The notes below the pieces were generated by a model that saw nothing but the letters and a program-made list of their open reading frames with translations, made no database searches and was not told the DNA's origin. Both the position numbers and the translations under genes were made by a program. 64,000 nucleotides of DNA from Pontivivens nitratireducens. GTDB taxonomy: Bacteria; Pseudomonadota; Alphaproteobacteria; Rhodobacterales; Rhodobacteraceae. Positions 1 through 8,676 of the stretch are shown one piece after another (the stretch's first letter is position 1; each line of letters begins with the position of its first letter). The DNA is taken from assembly GCF_014235845.1 (NCBI RefSeq), contig NZ_JACJUQ010000004.1, positions 62,001-126,000 on the forward strand. Direction: 5' to 3'.

Positions 1-117
1 CGCCCCCCGTTCCGCCGCGATGACCAGACGCGTTGCGCGCAGGCGTCCGCGAAAGGCGTGCAGCGGGTCGAACTGAGGATCGGGCTCGTGTTCAGGCTGG
101 CGATCGGTCTGGCGCAT
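1..117 (-). CDS. TIGR02302/DUF4175 family protein, N-terminal fragment
   Basis: This is the first 39 codons of a gene that runs off the left edge. The peptide begins MRQTDRQPEHEPDP and reaches a basic stretch (FRGRLRATRLVIAAER) of the kind that precedes the first membrane helices in the large TIGR02302/DUF4175 membrane proteins. These commonly lie directly downstream of lysA in Rhodobacteraceae (recalled knowledge, and the main reason for the call). The start lies 93 bases beyond the lysA stop on the same strand, so it could be co-transcribed. The function of the family is not established. The fragment alone cannot prove the assignment. Confidence 0.55.
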   Translation of the reverse strand, partial: MRQTDRQPEHEPDPQFDPLHAFRGRLRATRLVIAAERGA

Positions 118-210
118 GAATGCTCCCTTCGCCATGGAAGGTAGCGTCTTGCCGCCCGATGGCCAAGCGTCCGGCAGCGTCACCCGCGATGACGTGATCG
201 CGAGGGCGGC

Positions 211-1488
211 TCAGCCCTCGTCTTGCAACCAGTCGGGCACCGTGTCGCGGGCCAGCATTTCCTCAAATGTCGGACGCGCCCGCACCACGGCGAAGCGGTC
301 GCCGCTGACCAGAACCTCAGGTATCAGGGGCCGCGAATTGTACTCCGATGACATGACCGCACCATAGGCCCCGGCGGACCGGAACGCGATCAGGTCGCCC
401 GCCGCCATACCCGGCAGATCGCGCCCCTTGGCAAAGGTATCGCCGCTCTCGCAAATCGGGCCGACCACGTCGTAGCGGTGCGGCTCCAACCCCGGCTCAG
501 GCTCGTTGACCGGAACGATATCGTGCCAGGCCTCGTACATTGCGGGGCGGATCAGGTCGTTCATCGCCGCGTCCACGATCAGGAAGGACCGGTCGGCACC
601 GGTCTTGTCATAGATCACCTCGCTGACCAGCAGTCCGGCATTGCCCGCGATCAGACGGCCCGGCTCGATCTCGATCTCGCAGTCCAGATCACCGACGGTG
701 CGGCGCACGACCTCACCGTAATCGAAGGGCAGCGGCGGGGCCTCGTTCGCGCGGACATAGGGTATGCCCAGCCCGCCGCCCAGATCCAGCCGCTTGATCG
801 TATGGCCATCGGCGCGCAATTGCCGGGTCAGTTCCGCGACCTTGCCGAACGCGGCCTCGTAGGGAGCCAGATCGACCAGTTGCGAGCCGATATGAACGTC
901 GATGCCGACAACCTCGATCCCCGGCAGGGCGGCGGCGCGGGCATAGGTGTCACGCGCGTTGGCGATGGGGATGCCAAACTTGTTCTCGGACTTGCCCGTC
1001 GCGATCTTGGCGTGGGTCTTCGCATCCACGTCGGGGTTCACGCGCACTGTGATCGGCGCGACCTTGCCCAGGGCGGTGGCCACGGCGGACAGACGCTCCA
1101 GTTCCGGCAGGCTCTCGACGTTGAACTGGCGGATGCCGTGTTGCAGCGCGTAGGTCATCTCCTCGGCGGTTTTTCCAACGCCCGAGAATACGATTTTCTC
1201 ACCCGGCACCCCGGCGGCGCGGGCACGGCGATACTCACCGATGCTGACCACGTCCATCCCCGCGCCCAGCCGCGCCATGATGCGCAAGACGGCAAGGTTG
1301 GAGTTTGCCTTCATCGCATAGCAGATCAGATGCGGCAGACCGGCCAGCGCCTCCTCGAACACCTTGAAGTGACGCTCGAGCGTCGCGGTGGAATAGACGT
1401 AGAACGGCGTGCCGACGCTGCGCGCGATCTCCGTCAGGGGGACGTCTTCGGCGTGCAGGACACCGTCGCGGTACAGAAAATGGTCCAT
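211..1488 (-). CDS. lysA: Diaminopimelate decarboxylase
   Basis: PLP-dependent enzyme that decarboxylates meso-diaminopimelate to lysine, the last step of lysine biosynthesis. The 425-aa protein is of family length. It shows the alanine-racemase-like barrel: CYAMKAN near residue 56 carries the PLP lysine, HIGSQ follows, then the glycine-rich LGGGLGIPY phosphate-binding loop, EPGR, and CESGDTF late in the protein. I chose the ATG giving MDHFLYRDG, which matches the family start; a longer reading of 20 extra codons is just upstream frame. It lies 13 bases after the DUF2834 gene and in the same transcript direction as argH and lptM. Confidence 0.96.
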   Translation of the reverse strand: MDHFLYRDGVLHAEDVPLTEIARSVGTPFYVYSTATLERHFKVFEEALAGLPHLICYAMKANSNLAVLRIMARLGAGMDVVSIGEYRRARAAGVPGEKIVFSGVGKTAEEMTYALQHGIRQFNVESLPELERLSAVATALGKVAPITVRVNPDVDAKTHAKIATGKSENKFGIPIANARDTYARAAALPGIEVVGIDVHIGSQLVDLAPYEAAFGKVAELTRQLRADGHTIKRLDLGGGLGIPYVRANEAPPLPFDYGEVVRRTVGDLDCEIEIEPGRLIAGNAGLLVSEVIYDKTGADRSFLIVDAAMNDLIRPAMYEAWHDIVPVNEPEPGLEPHRYDVVGPICESGDTFAKGRDLPGMAAGDLIAFRSAGAYGAVMSSEYNSRPLIPEVLVSGDRFAVVRARPTFEEMLARDTVPDWLQDEG

Positions 1489-1501
1489 GTCGCAGCGCCT
1501 T

Positions 1502-1819
1502 TCAGTCCTGCCCGCGTGATCGCAGGAGGAGGTAGAGGGGCAATGCACATGACACCCCGATGCAGAAGATCGCGGGGATCGCCACCAGCGACGACCAGTC
1601 GCGGCGCACGCGCACCTCTGCCACGATCCAGATGATCAGGGCGGCCGCCGTGACGTTCAGGTCGTAGACCAGGCCGGTCGTCGCATCCGAGACATTCCAC
1701 GCGCCGATCATCGCCGCCATCGACCAGTCGTTTTTCGCTAGCCAAGGCAGGAAATACGCCATCGGCAGGATCGTCCCCACCAGTGTCAGGATCAGATAGG
1801 TAATGCGCAGCGCAGACAT
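1502..1819 (-). CDS. DUF2834 family small membrane protein
   Basis: A 105-aa protein with three evident hydrophobic helices: about residues 6-27 (YLILTLVGTILPMAYFLPWL), 50-68 (around AAALIIWIVAEV) and 77-99 (around LVAIPAIFCIGVSCALPLYLLL). The middle holds WNVSDATTGLVYDL, a recognisable DUF2834 pattern. The function of the family is unknown. The ATG is preceded by a good GGAGGG ribosome site. It sits between lptM and lysA on the same strand, 13 bases from lysA, so it is probably part of the argH-lysA transcript. Nothing in the sequence links it to lysine or arginine metabolism beyond position. Confidence 0.8.
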   Translation of the reverse strand: MSALRITYLILTLVGTILPMAYFLPWLAKNDWSMAAMIGAWNVSDATTGLVYDLNVTAAALIIWIVAEVRVRRDWSSLVAIPAIFCIGVSCALPLYLLLRSRGQD

Positions 1820-1899
1820 CTCGCCCTCCGAATTTCGATTGCGCCCCGACCTAGCCACGCGCCCCGCGCATTGCAAGCAAACACCGCCGGCGCTCGGGA

Positions 1900-2025
1900 T
1901 CAGTCGGTTGGCTGTACCTGCGCCCCCAACGCGGTGGAGGCTTCGGACGGTGGCAGCGGGTCGCCCTTGCGCCCGCAGGCGGCGGGGGCTGTCAGCAGGG
2001 CCGCGACGATCAGGATGCGGATCAT
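1900..2025 (-). CDS. lptM: LptM-like small lipoprotein (41 aa)
   Basis: A very short gene whose ATG overlaps the argH stop as ATGA, so it is probably translationally coupled to argH. The 41-aa product is [20 protein letters not shown] followed by a proline-rich tail [10 protein letters not shown] to PTD. It has a lipoprotein signal with a lipobox ending in Cys17, then the Gly-Arg-Lys-Gly-Asp-Pro-Leu segment typical of LptM/YifL proteins. LptM is known in E. coli to bind the LptD/BamA outer-membrane assembly machinery and help LptD mature. A small lipoprotein of this kind between argH and lysA is common in alphaproteobacteria. The gene is easily missed because of its size. Confidence 0.85.
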   Translation of the reverse strand: MIRILIVAALLTAPAACGRKGDPLPPSEASTALGAQVQPTD

Positions 2026-3428
2026 GCGAGGGCCTCCTTCCACCGGGCGATCTGTTCGCGCACGCGCTCGGGCGATGTGCCGCCATAGCTGATGCGCGAG
2101 GCCACCGAAGCCTCGACCGTCAACACGTCGAAAACGCCCGCCGTGATCGACGGGTTCACGGACTGCATGTCGTCCAGCGTCAGGTCGGCAAGGTCACAAC
2201 CGCGTTCCTCCGCCATTTTCACCAGCGCACCCGTCGCGTGATGCGCATCGCGAAACGGCAGGTTCGCCTCACGCACCAGCCAGTCGGCAAGGTCCGTGGC
2301 GGTGGAGAAGCCCGAGGCCGCAGCGGCGCGCAGCACCTCGGCGTTGGGGCGCAGATCCGCCACCATGCCGGTCATCGCGGCGAGGCTGAGCATCATGGAA
2401 TCGGCGGCGTCGAACACCTGTTCCTTGTCCTCCTGCATGTCCTTGGAATAGGCCAGCGGCAGCCCCTTCATCACGGTCAGCAGGGCCACGGTCGCACCGA
2501 CGATGCGGCCCACCTTGGCGCGCAGCAATTCGGCCGCATCGGGGTTCTTTTTCTGCGGCATGATGGATGACCCGGTGGAGAACCGATCGCTCAGCGTCAC
2601 GAACCGGAACTGCGCCGACGCCCAGATCACCAGCTCCTCCGCGAAGCGGCTGAGGTGCATGGCGCAGATCGAGGAGGTCGTCAGGAACTCCAACGCGAAA
2701 TCCCGGTCGCTGACCGCATCCAGCGAATTGGCCGAGGGTCGGTCGAAGCCCAGCGATTCTGCCGTCATGTGGCGATCAATGGCAAAGCCGGTGCCCGCCA
2801 GTGCCGCCGCCCCCAGCGGACTTTCGTTCATGCGCGCACGGGCATCGCGCACGCGGCTGCGGTCGCGGGCGAACATCTCCACATAGGCCATCATGTGGTG
2901 GCCCCATGTCACGGGCTGGGCGGTTTGCAGGTGGGTAAAGCCCGGCATCACCATGTCCGGCCCGGCCTCCGCCTGCGCAACGAAGACCTTCATCAGCGCG
3001 GTCAGCCCCGCATCCATCGCGTCGAACTGGTCGCGGGTCCACAGCTTGAAATCCGTGGCGACCTGATCGTTGCGGCTGCGTGCGGTGTGCAGACGCCCGG
3101 CAGGTTCGCCCAACAGCTCCTTCAACCGTGCCTCGATGTTCATGTGGATGTCTTCGAGCGCGGTGGAGAACGCGAAGTTTCCAGCCTCGATCTCTGACAA
3201 GACCGTGAGCAGCCCTTCCCGAATGAGCTCGGCATCGCTATCCGTCAGTATACCGGTGGCGGCCAGCATGGCGGCGTGGGCGCGTGAACCCTCGACATCC
3301 TGCGGGGCAAGTCGCCGGTCATATCCGATGGAGGCATTGATCGCCTCCATCAACGCATCGGGGCCGTCGGCGAAACGGCCGCCCCACATGGCATTCGACG
3401 ATTTGGTTCCAGTGTTCTGGTCGGACAT
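2022..3428 (-). CDS. argH: Argininosuccinate lyase
   Basis: Cleaves argininosuccinate to arginine and fumarate, the last step of arginine synthesis. The 468-aa protein is of normal length and belongs to the fumarase/aspartase superfamily. It opens with MWGGRF, has [13 protein letters not shown] and [10 protein letters not shown], and carries the diagnostic family signature [12 protein letters not shown] with the catalytic serine loop. It is divergent from the thioredoxin-like gene, with only 30 bases between the two starts, so promoters and leaders are compressed. It overlaps lptM by four bases at its 3' end. Confidence 0.97.
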   Translation of the reverse strand: MSDQNTGTKSSNAMWGGRFADGPDALMEAINASIGYDRRLAPQDVEGSRAHAAMLAATGILTDSDAELIREGLLTVLSEIEAGNFAFSTALEDIHMNIEARLKELLGEPAGRLHTARSRNDQVATDFKLWTRDQFDAMDAGLTALMKVFVAQAEAGPDMVMPGFTHLQTAQPVTWGHHMMAYVEMFARDRSRVRDARARMNESPLGAAALAGTGFAIDRHMTAESLGFDRPSANSLDAVSDRDFALEFLTTSSICAMHLSRFAEELVIWASAQFRFVTLSDRFSTGSSIMPQKKNPDAAELLRAKVGRIVGATVALLTVMKGLPLAYSKDMQEDKEQVFDAADSMMLSLAAMTGMVADLRPNAEVLRAAAASGFSTATDLADWLVREANLPFRDAHHATGALVKMAEERGCDLADLTLDDMQSVNPSITAGVFDVLTVEASVASRISYGGTSPERVREQIARWKEALA

Positions 3429-3458
3429 TCGGGGCCTCTAAACGGGGAGTATGGCGGG

Positions 3459-4061
3459 ATGAGCGCTTGGATGACGGGACGCGGCGGCAGGATGCTGGCC
3501 GCAGTTGGATTGTTCTCGGGCCTGTTCTACGCAGGCTTTGGCGGCATGGCAAACCACGCTGTCGCACAGGGCGCATCGCAACTGGAACAAATCCGCCGCG
3601 ATGACATGCGCAAACTGGACGTCCACGCCGAACCGCAGCAATTGCCGGGTGAGACGTTCACCGATCCCGAGGGCAATGCCTATACCCTGGCCGATTATGC
3701 CGGAAAGATCGTTCTGGTGAACTTCTGGGCCACGTGGTGCGCCCCCTGTCGTGAGGAAATGCCCGATCTCGACGCGCTCAACGCCGATCTGGGCGGTGAG
3801 GATTTCGAGGTCGTGACCATCGCCAGCGGGCGCAACAGCCTCAGCGGGATCCGGGCCTTCTTCGAGGAGGAGCAGATCGAAACCCTGCCGATCCTGCTGG
3901 ATCCGCAGGGGCAATTGTCGCGCCGCGCGGGCGTTCTGGGCCTGCCAGTCAGCATTCTGATGAACCGTGAGGGGCGCGAAATCGCGCGTCTGCAAGGCGG
4001 CGCCCATTGGAACGACGCCCCCGCGCGTGAGATCATTGCAGCAGCCATCGCGGCGGACTAG
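3459..4061 (+). CDS. TlpA-like periplasmic thiol-disulfide oxidoreductase
   Basis: A 200-aa protein with a hydrophobic N-terminal segment (about residues 11-38, around MLAAVGLFSGLFYAGFGGM) that acts as signal or anchor, followed by a thioredoxin fold. The active site is WCAPC with Cys94 and Cys97, inside VNFWATWCAPCREEMP, the TlpA/ResE-type context. A cis-proline region GLPVSILMN follows. The likely role is reducing periplasmic disulfides, for example in cytochrome c or metal-centre assembly; the substrate cannot be told from sequence. It is divergent from argH and convergent with tag, sharing the palindromic CTAG that holds the stop codons of both genes. Confidence 0.88.
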   Translation: MSAWMTGRGGRMLAAVGLFSGLFYAGFGGMANHAVAQGASQLEQIRRDDMRKLDVHAEPQQLPGETFTDPEGNAYTLADYAGKIVLVNFWATWCAPCREEMPDLDALNADLGGEDFEVVTIASGRNSLSGIRAFFEEEQIETLPILLDPQGQLSRRAGVLGLPVSILMNREGREIARLQGGAHWNDAPAREIIAAAIAAD

Positions 4062-4636
4062 ACCTCGCTCCCCGCGCGGATAGCCTCGGCCCGGTGGCAG
4101 TCGCGCACGTGGTCGTTCACCATGCCCGATGCCTGCATGAAGGCATAAACGATGGTCGGGCCGCAGAACTTGAACCCTGCTTTCTTGAGGTCCTTGGAAA
4201 GCTGTCTGCTCACCGGCGTTTCGGCGGGCACATCCGCCATCGTGCGGGGGGCGTTCTGCTGCGGGTCGCCATCGACATGCGACCAGATGAAGGACGCGAA
4301 TCCCTCCCGCTCCTCAATGGCGATGAACGCGCGGGCGTTGCCGATCGTCGCCTCGATCTTGCCCCGATGGCGCACGATTCCCGCGTCGCCCAGCAGGCGG
4401 GTCACGTCACTCTGATCATATCGTGCGATGCGGTAGGGGTCGAAATTGTCGAAGGCGGCGCGAAAGCTCTGCCGTTTGCGCAGGATGGTGATCCAGCTCA
4501 GACCGGCCTGAAACCCCTCCAGCACCAGCTTTTCCCACAGGTCGCGCCCGTCACGAACCGGGACACCCCATTCGGTATCGTGGTAATCAATATAGAGCGG
4601 ATCGGTTCCGCACCACGAACAGCGTTCAGCCATCAT
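4058..4636 (-). CDS. tag: DNA-3-methyladenine glycosylase I
   Basis: Removes 3-methyladenine from alkylated DNA in base excision repair. The 192-aa protein has the family hallmarks: zinc-binding CSWCGTDPLYIDYHDTEWG at the start, LVLEGFQAGLSWITILRKR with the catalytic Glu region, and a C-terminal GPTIVYAFMQASGMVNDH with the distal zinc ligands (H and C in DHVRDCH). Two adjacent ATG codons give MMAERC or MAERC; I took the outer one because AGGG sits about six bases before it. It overlaps the thioredoxin-like gene end to end by four bases and is divergent from the EAL gene. Confidence 0.95.
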   Translation of the reverse strand: MMAERCSWCGTDPLYIDYHDTEWGVPVRDGRDLWEKLVLEGFQAGLSWITILRKRQSFRAAFDNFDPYRIARYDQSDVTRLLGDAGIVRHRGKIEATIGNARAFIAIEEREGFASFIWSHVDGDPQQNAPRTMADVPAETPVSRQLSKDLKKAGFKFCGPTIVYAFMQASGMVNDHVRDCHRAEAIRAGSEV

Positions 4637-4704
4637 TTCACCCTTTAACGATTCGTTCAGAACGCTGTCAGAACATACAGTCGAACTCGGAAAGGGGCGA
4701 GAAG

Positions 4705-5493
4705 ATGCAGGCGCGGCTGGACGAGAAACCCTTTGATGATTCGCATGATCGAATGATCCTCGACGCGCTGGCCGCCGGCGGGACGGAGCTTGCCTTCCAG
4801 CCGATCCTGCGCAGCGGACCCCGGCAACGGATCGGTTTTTTCGAGGGGCTGGCGCGCCTGCGTCTGGAACGGGGTGAGGTGCTGATGCCCGGCGCATTCC
4901 TGCCCGTGATCGAGCAGGCGGGGCGCGGGCCGCAACTGGACCGCTATGTGCTGCGCCACGCGCTGGGAACTTTGGAGGACCGGCCGCGACTGCGCGTCTC
5001 GATCAATGTCGGCCTGCAAACGATGACCGATCCCGGCTGGATCAACCTGCTTCAGCGTGAGGTGGCGGACCGTCCCCATCTGACCGACCGCCTGATCGTG
5101 GAAATGACCGAACTGGCGGTGGCAGACCCCGACATAACCGTTCCGTTCACACGCACGGTGCGGGCACTGGGCGTTACGGTCGTGCTGGACGATTTCGGTG
5201 CGGGCCATACGGCCTTTCGCCAATTCCGCGATCTGGCACTGGATGGGGTCAAGATCGACGGCTTCTTCTCACGCGGGATCGAGAATGATGCCGACAACCG
5301 CTGCCTGATCAAGGCGCTGGTCGATATTGCCCGCCATTTCGAGATGTTCACCGTGGCGGAGTTCGTAGAAACCCCGGAACAGGCGCAGTGCCTGACCGAT
5401 CTGGGCGTCGATTTCCTGCAAGGTCACCTGTTCGCCCCGGCCCGGCAACACCCGGACTGGATCACGGCAAATATCGCACAAGCCGCGATGTAA
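4705..5493 (+). CDS. Stand-alone EAL-domain cyclic-di-GMP phosphodiesterase
   Basis: A 262-aa cytoplasmic protein consisting almost only of an EAL domain, with no GGDEF or sensor domain and no signal peptide. The signature is EGLARL instead of EALAR (near residue 49), but the other metal and catalytic positions look intact: the Asn in SINVGLQ, the Glu in VEMTELA, the Asp pair in LDDFGAGH, the Lys in VKIDGFF and the Glu in AEFVET. It should therefore hydrolyse c-di-GMP to pGpG, though this needs assay because the loop before DDFGAG varies in inactive members. Its stop codon directly abuts that of phaR, which runs the other way. Confidence 0.85.
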   Translation: MQARLDEKPFDDSHDRMILDALAAGGTELAFQPILRSGPRQRIGFFEGLARLRLERGEVLMPGAFLPVIEQAGRGPQLDRYVLRHALGTLEDRPRLRVSINVGLQTMTDPGWINLLQREVADRPHLTDRLIVEMTELAVADPDITVPFTRTVRALGVTVVLDDFGAGHTAFRQFRDLALDGVKIDGFFSRGIENDADNRCLIKALVDIARHFEMFTVAEFVETPEQAQCLTDLGVDFLQGHLFAPARQHPDWITANIAQAAM

Positions 5494-6087
5494 TCAGGAT
5501 TTTCGGACCAACTCGGACAACTGCTCCTGCATCTTGGCAAGCTGGCTCTTGAGATCGTCCAGCTCCACATCCTTCGCCTTTTCTGTGGGCGAGTCGGCGG
5601 TATCGGGTGCAGGTGCCACCGCAGTGGCAAAGGGGGTGAACATGCGCATGGTATTCTCGAACCATTCCATGTTGGAACGCGTCATCGCCTCGAAATTCGC
5701 GATGGCGGGGTTCGCCTCGAACGCCGTGCGGACCTGGGCGCGCATGTTTTCCTGATTTCGCGAAAAAGTGTCCATCGACGCGTCAAGATAGCCCGGTACG
5801 AACCCCTGAAGCGTGTCCCCGTACAGGCGAATCAACTGTCGCAGGAAATTGGTCGGCAGCATGTTCTGCCCCTTCGCTTCTTCTTCGAATATGATCTGAG
5901 TCAGGACGGATCGCGTGATGTCGTCCCCGGATTTCGCATCGTTCACCACGAAATCCTCACCGTCACGCACCATCTGTGCCAGATGTTCCAGCGTCACATA
6001 GCTGGATTTCGATGTGTTATAGAGCCGCCGATTGGCGTATTTCTTGATGATGATCGGCTGGTCCGGATCAACGTTCTTGTTCGCCAT
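5494..6087 (-). CDS. phaR: PHA synthesis regulator PhaR
   Basis: A 197-aa DNA-binding regulator that represses polyhydroxyalkanoate genes, mainly those for granule phasins, and is released by binding the nascent polymer. The N-terminal PHB/PHA accumulation regulator domain is clear: IIIKKYANRRLYNTSKSSYV, then LEHLAQMVRDGEDFVVNDAKSG and the following ITRSVLTQIIFEEE. The C-terminal part is helical and ends in a coiled-coil-like LDDLKSQLAKMQEQLSEL. I chose the ATG with GGGGAG upstream; the longer frame upstream has no family similarity. It is divergent from phaC with 106 bases between. Confidence 0.95.
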   Translation of the reverse strand: MANKNVDPDQPIIIKKYANRRLYNTSKSSYVTLEHLAQMVRDGEDFVVNDAKSGDDITRSVLTQIIFEEEAKGQNMLPTNFLRQLIRLYGDTLQGFVPGYLDASMDTFSRNQENMRAQVRTAFEANPAIANFEAMTRSNMEWFENTMRMFTPFATAVAPAPDTADSPTEKAKDVELDDLKSQLAKMQEQLSELVRKS

Positions 6088-6193
6088 CGTATCGCTCCCC
6101 GGTGCGGTCTTAGGTGCCGTTAGAAAACCATAGTGCGCCGCACCCTCGCATCGCAACGCATATTTCGCACGCGCGCTGCCGTGCTGTCGTGCT

Positions 6194-7357
6194 ATGAGCG
6201 CGTCGATGTCACATAGCGCCGAACCTGTCCGAAACCCGTCCGCCGGAACGCCTCCGGACTTCCGCGCGGCGGCGCCGGTGCCATTGCCGCTGCACCTTGC
6301 CCAATCCATCGTGCAACCGGGCGTGCCTCTGGATGTGCAAATGGACCGGCTGGACGCGATGCTGCGCGGGATCGAGATGTGGCGGGCGGCCCCCTGGCGC
6401 CGCCCCGACGATGAGACGGCCGTTTTGTGGTCGGAGGGTGCAACCACGCTGCGCGATTACGGCAACGGTCGGGGCAAGCCGGTATTGATCGTGCCCTCGC
6501 TGATCAACCGGTCCTACATTCTGGATATCACGCCGGAACGGTCCTTCCTGCGCGCTCTGGTCGAGGACGGCTACCGCCCATTATTGCTCGATTGGGGCGT
6601 ACCGGGAGAGGTCGAGAAAACCCTGTCCCTCAACGATTATGCCGATACGCGGCTGCGTCCCGCGCTGGCCATATCCCGGGTTCTTGCAGGCGGTCCGGTT
6701 CCGGTGATCGGGTACTGCATGGGCGGGGCGCTGGCGGTCGCAGCCGCCGTGCGACGATCCGACGACGTGCGCGCGCTCGTGACCCTTGGCACACCGTGGA
6801 ATTGTGCGGCGGCCTCTGCGATGGTGCGGATGATGCAGGATACCGCCCGCCCGCAGATCGGCACGTTGCGGGTCTTTTTCCGCACGGCGGCGCAGGTTTT
6901 CGGGGTGGTTCCGTCTGACCTGATGCAGGCACTGTTCGCAACGCTCGACCCCGGATTGGCGCGCCGCAAATTCGCGCGTTTCGCCCGGATGGACCAAGGC
7001 TCGTCCGAGGCGGGCCTGTTTGTTGCGGTCGAGGATTGGCTGAACGATCCCGTCACGGTCGCCCCCCGCGTGGCGGAGGAAGTCCTCCTCGACTGGCACG
7101 TGACCAACATGCTGGCCGCTGGCCAGTGGTCGTTGATGGGGGGGCCAGTCAGACCTGCGGACATTGCTTGTCCCACGCTGAGCTTCTGTGCGGCGAACGA
7201 CCTGATCGCGCCGCCGCAAAACGCCGAGGCCCTGCCGCAGCAGATCCCTCAGGCGCGCATTCTCAAACCCGAAACCGGCCATGTGGGCATGATTGTCGGT
7301 TCGAAAGTTGCGCAATCCGTTCATGAACCCTTAAAAAATTTCCTGAAAGGGATCTAA
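6194..7357 (+). CDS. phaC: Short PHA synthase / PhaC-like alpha/beta hydrolase
   Basis: A 387-aa alpha/beta-fold protein with the PHA-synthase-type lipase box GYCMGG, where the nucleophile is Cys175 rather than Ser. Asp336 (in AANDLIAP) and His363 (in TGHVGMIVG) complete the triad; the spacing of the three resembles that of class III synthases. It would polymerise 3-hydroxyacyl-CoA to PHA at the granule surface. Class I synthases, usual in this bacterial group, are about 600 aa, whereas this is class III-sized, yet no phaE is adjacent. Gene context (phaR divergent, phaA and phaB downstream) supports the role. Two close ATGs (6194, 6206) are possible starts; neither has a strong ribosome site. 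Confidence 0.8.
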   Translation: MSASMSHSAEPVRNPSAGTPPDFRAAAPVPLPLHLAQSIVQPGVPLDVQMDRLDAMLRGIEMWRAAPWRRPDDETAVLWSEGATTLRDYGNGRGKPVLIVPSLINRSYILDITPERSFLRALVEDGYRPLLLDWGVPGEVEKTLSLNDYADTRLRPALAISRVLAGGPVPVIGYCMGGALAVAAAVRRSDDVRALVTLGTPWNCAAASAMVRMMQDTARPQIGTLRVFFRTAAQVFGVVPSDLMQALFATLDPGLARRKFARFARMDQGSSEAGLFVAVEDWLNDPVTVAPRVAEEVLLDWHVTNMLAAGQWSLMGGPVRPADIACPTLSFCAANDLIAPPQNAEALPQQIPQARILKPETGHVGMIVGSKVAQSVHEPLKNFLKGI

Positions 7358-7402
7358 AGTCGTAGAGATTCGTGGGTGCAAACGACAGAAGCTGCTTTTA
7401 CG

Positions 7403-7413
7403 CTGCATTGCAT
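7403..7413. promoter_or_regulatory. Possible PhaR operator upstream of the thiolase gene
   Basis: In the 79-base gap between phaC and the thiolase gene the sequence CTGCATTGCAT occurs, inside GCTGCATTGCATG. PhaR of Paracoccus and Rhodobacter is known to bind paired TGC/GCA half-sites of the form CTGC-N3/4-GCAG, and this matches except for the last base. It lies 24 bases before the start codon, where bound repressor could block transcription or translation initiation. The assignment is inference from a short motif. Confidence 0.4.
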
Positions 7414-7436
7414 GATACTGGGATTGGGAGAGTTAC

Positions 7437-8612
7437 ATGACTAATGTCGTCATCGCCGCAGCCGGGCGTACCGCTGTCGGCTCGTTCAACGGTGCATTTG
7501 CCAACACCCCCGCGCACGATCTGGGTGCCGCCGTCATTCGCGGCGTTCTGGAACGCGCGGGTGTGGACGCGGGCGAGGTCTCCGAAACCATTCTGGGGCA
7601 GGTTCTGACCGCCGCGCAGGGTCAGAACCCCGCCCGCCAGGCGCATATCAACGCCGGATTGCCCAAGGAAAGCTCCGCCTGGGGCATCAATCAGGTTTGC
7701 GGCTCTGGCCTGCGCGCGGTCGCGCTTGGCGCGCAGCATGTGCAACTGGGCGATGCCGACGTGGTGATCGCGGGCGGTCAGGAAAGCATGAGCCTGGCAC
7801 CGCACGCATCCCACCTGCGTTCAGGCACCAAGATGGGCGATACAAAATTCATCGACACAATGATCCGCGACGGGCTGTGGGACGCCTTCAACGGCTATCA
7901 CATGGGCCAAACCGCTGAAAACGTGGCGAACCAGTGGCAGATCAGCCGCGATCAGCAGGATGAGTTCGCCGTAGCCTCGCAAAACAAGGCAGAGGCCGCA
8001 CAGAAGGCCGGCAAGTTCGACGATGAGATCATCCCCTTCACCGTGAAGGGCCGCAAGGGCGACACGATTGTCGACAAGGATGAGTATATCCGCCACGGCG
8101 CCACGATGGAGGCGATGCAAAAACTGCGCCCCGCCTTCACCAAGGATGGGTCCGTTACAGCGGCCAATGCCTCCGGCCTGAACGACGGCGCGGCGGCGAC
8201 CCTGCTGATGAGCGTGGAGAACGCCGAACGGCGCGGCATCCAGCCCCTCGCCCGCATTGCGTCCTATGCCACCGCCGGTCTGGATCCCTCGATCATGGGG
8301 GTCGGCCCCGTCTATGCCAGCCGCAAGGCATTGGAGAAGGCCGGCTGGTCCGCCTCCGACCTCGAACTGGTCGAGGCGAACGAGGCCTTCGCGGCGCAGG
8401 CCTGCGCTGTGAACAAGGAAATGGGCTGGGATCCCGAGATCGTGAATGTGAACGGCGGCGCGATTGCCATCGGGCACCCGATCGGCGCGTCGGGCTGCCG
8501 TGTGCTCAACACGCTGCTGTTCGAAATGCAGCGACGTGACGCCAAGAAGGGTCTGGCAACCCTGTGCATCGGCGGCGGCATGGGTGTCGCCATGTGTGTC
8601 GAGCGCGACTGA
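7437..8612 (+). CDS. phaA: Acetyl-CoA acetyltransferase (beta-ketothiolase)
   Basis: Condenses two acetyl-CoA to acetoacetyl-CoA, the first step of polyhydroxybutyrate synthesis. The 391-aa protein has all thiolase residues: nucleophile Cys88 in [11 protein letters not shown], His347 in GHPIGASG, and the base Cys377 in [10 protein letters not shown]. The length is standard for biosynthetic thiolases. It follows phaC by 79 bases and precedes the reductase gene by 64 bases on the same strand. Biosynthetic and degradative thiolases are hard to separate by sequence; the phaR/phaC/phaB context favours the PHB role. Confidence 0.95.
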   Translation: MTNVVIAAAGRTAVGSFNGAFANTPAHDLGAAVIRGVLERAGVDAGEVSETILGQVLTAAQGQNPARQAHINAGLPKESSAWGINQVCGSGLRAVALGAQHVQLGDADVVIAGGQESMSLAPHASHLRSGTKMGDTKFIDTMIRDGLWDAFNGYHMGQTAENVANQWQISRDQQDEFAVASQNKAEAAQKAGKFDDEIIPFTVKGRKGDTIVDKDEYIRHGATMEAMQKLRPAFTKDGSVTAANASGLNDGAAATLLMSVENAERRGIQPLARIASYATAGLDPSIMGVGPVYASRKALEKAGWSASDLELVEANEAFAAQACAVNKEMGWDPEIVNVNGGAIAIGHPIGASGCRVLNTLLFEMQRRDAKKGLATLCIGGGMGVAMCVERD

Positions 8613-8676
8613 GTTTCAATCGGGGAGGGTCCGAACGGCACCTCCCCCCAATCCAAAAAAATCGAGAGGAAACATA

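Noticed and set aside
478-1635. Plus-strand open frame of 385 codons opposite lysA
   Set aside because: It is the antisense shadow of lysA in high-GC DNA, with arginine-rich composition and no domain pattern.
4058-4061. CTAG shared by the stop codons of the thioredoxin-like gene and tag
   Set aside because: A neat four-base convergent overlap, but ordinary in a compact genome and without evident regulatory meaning.
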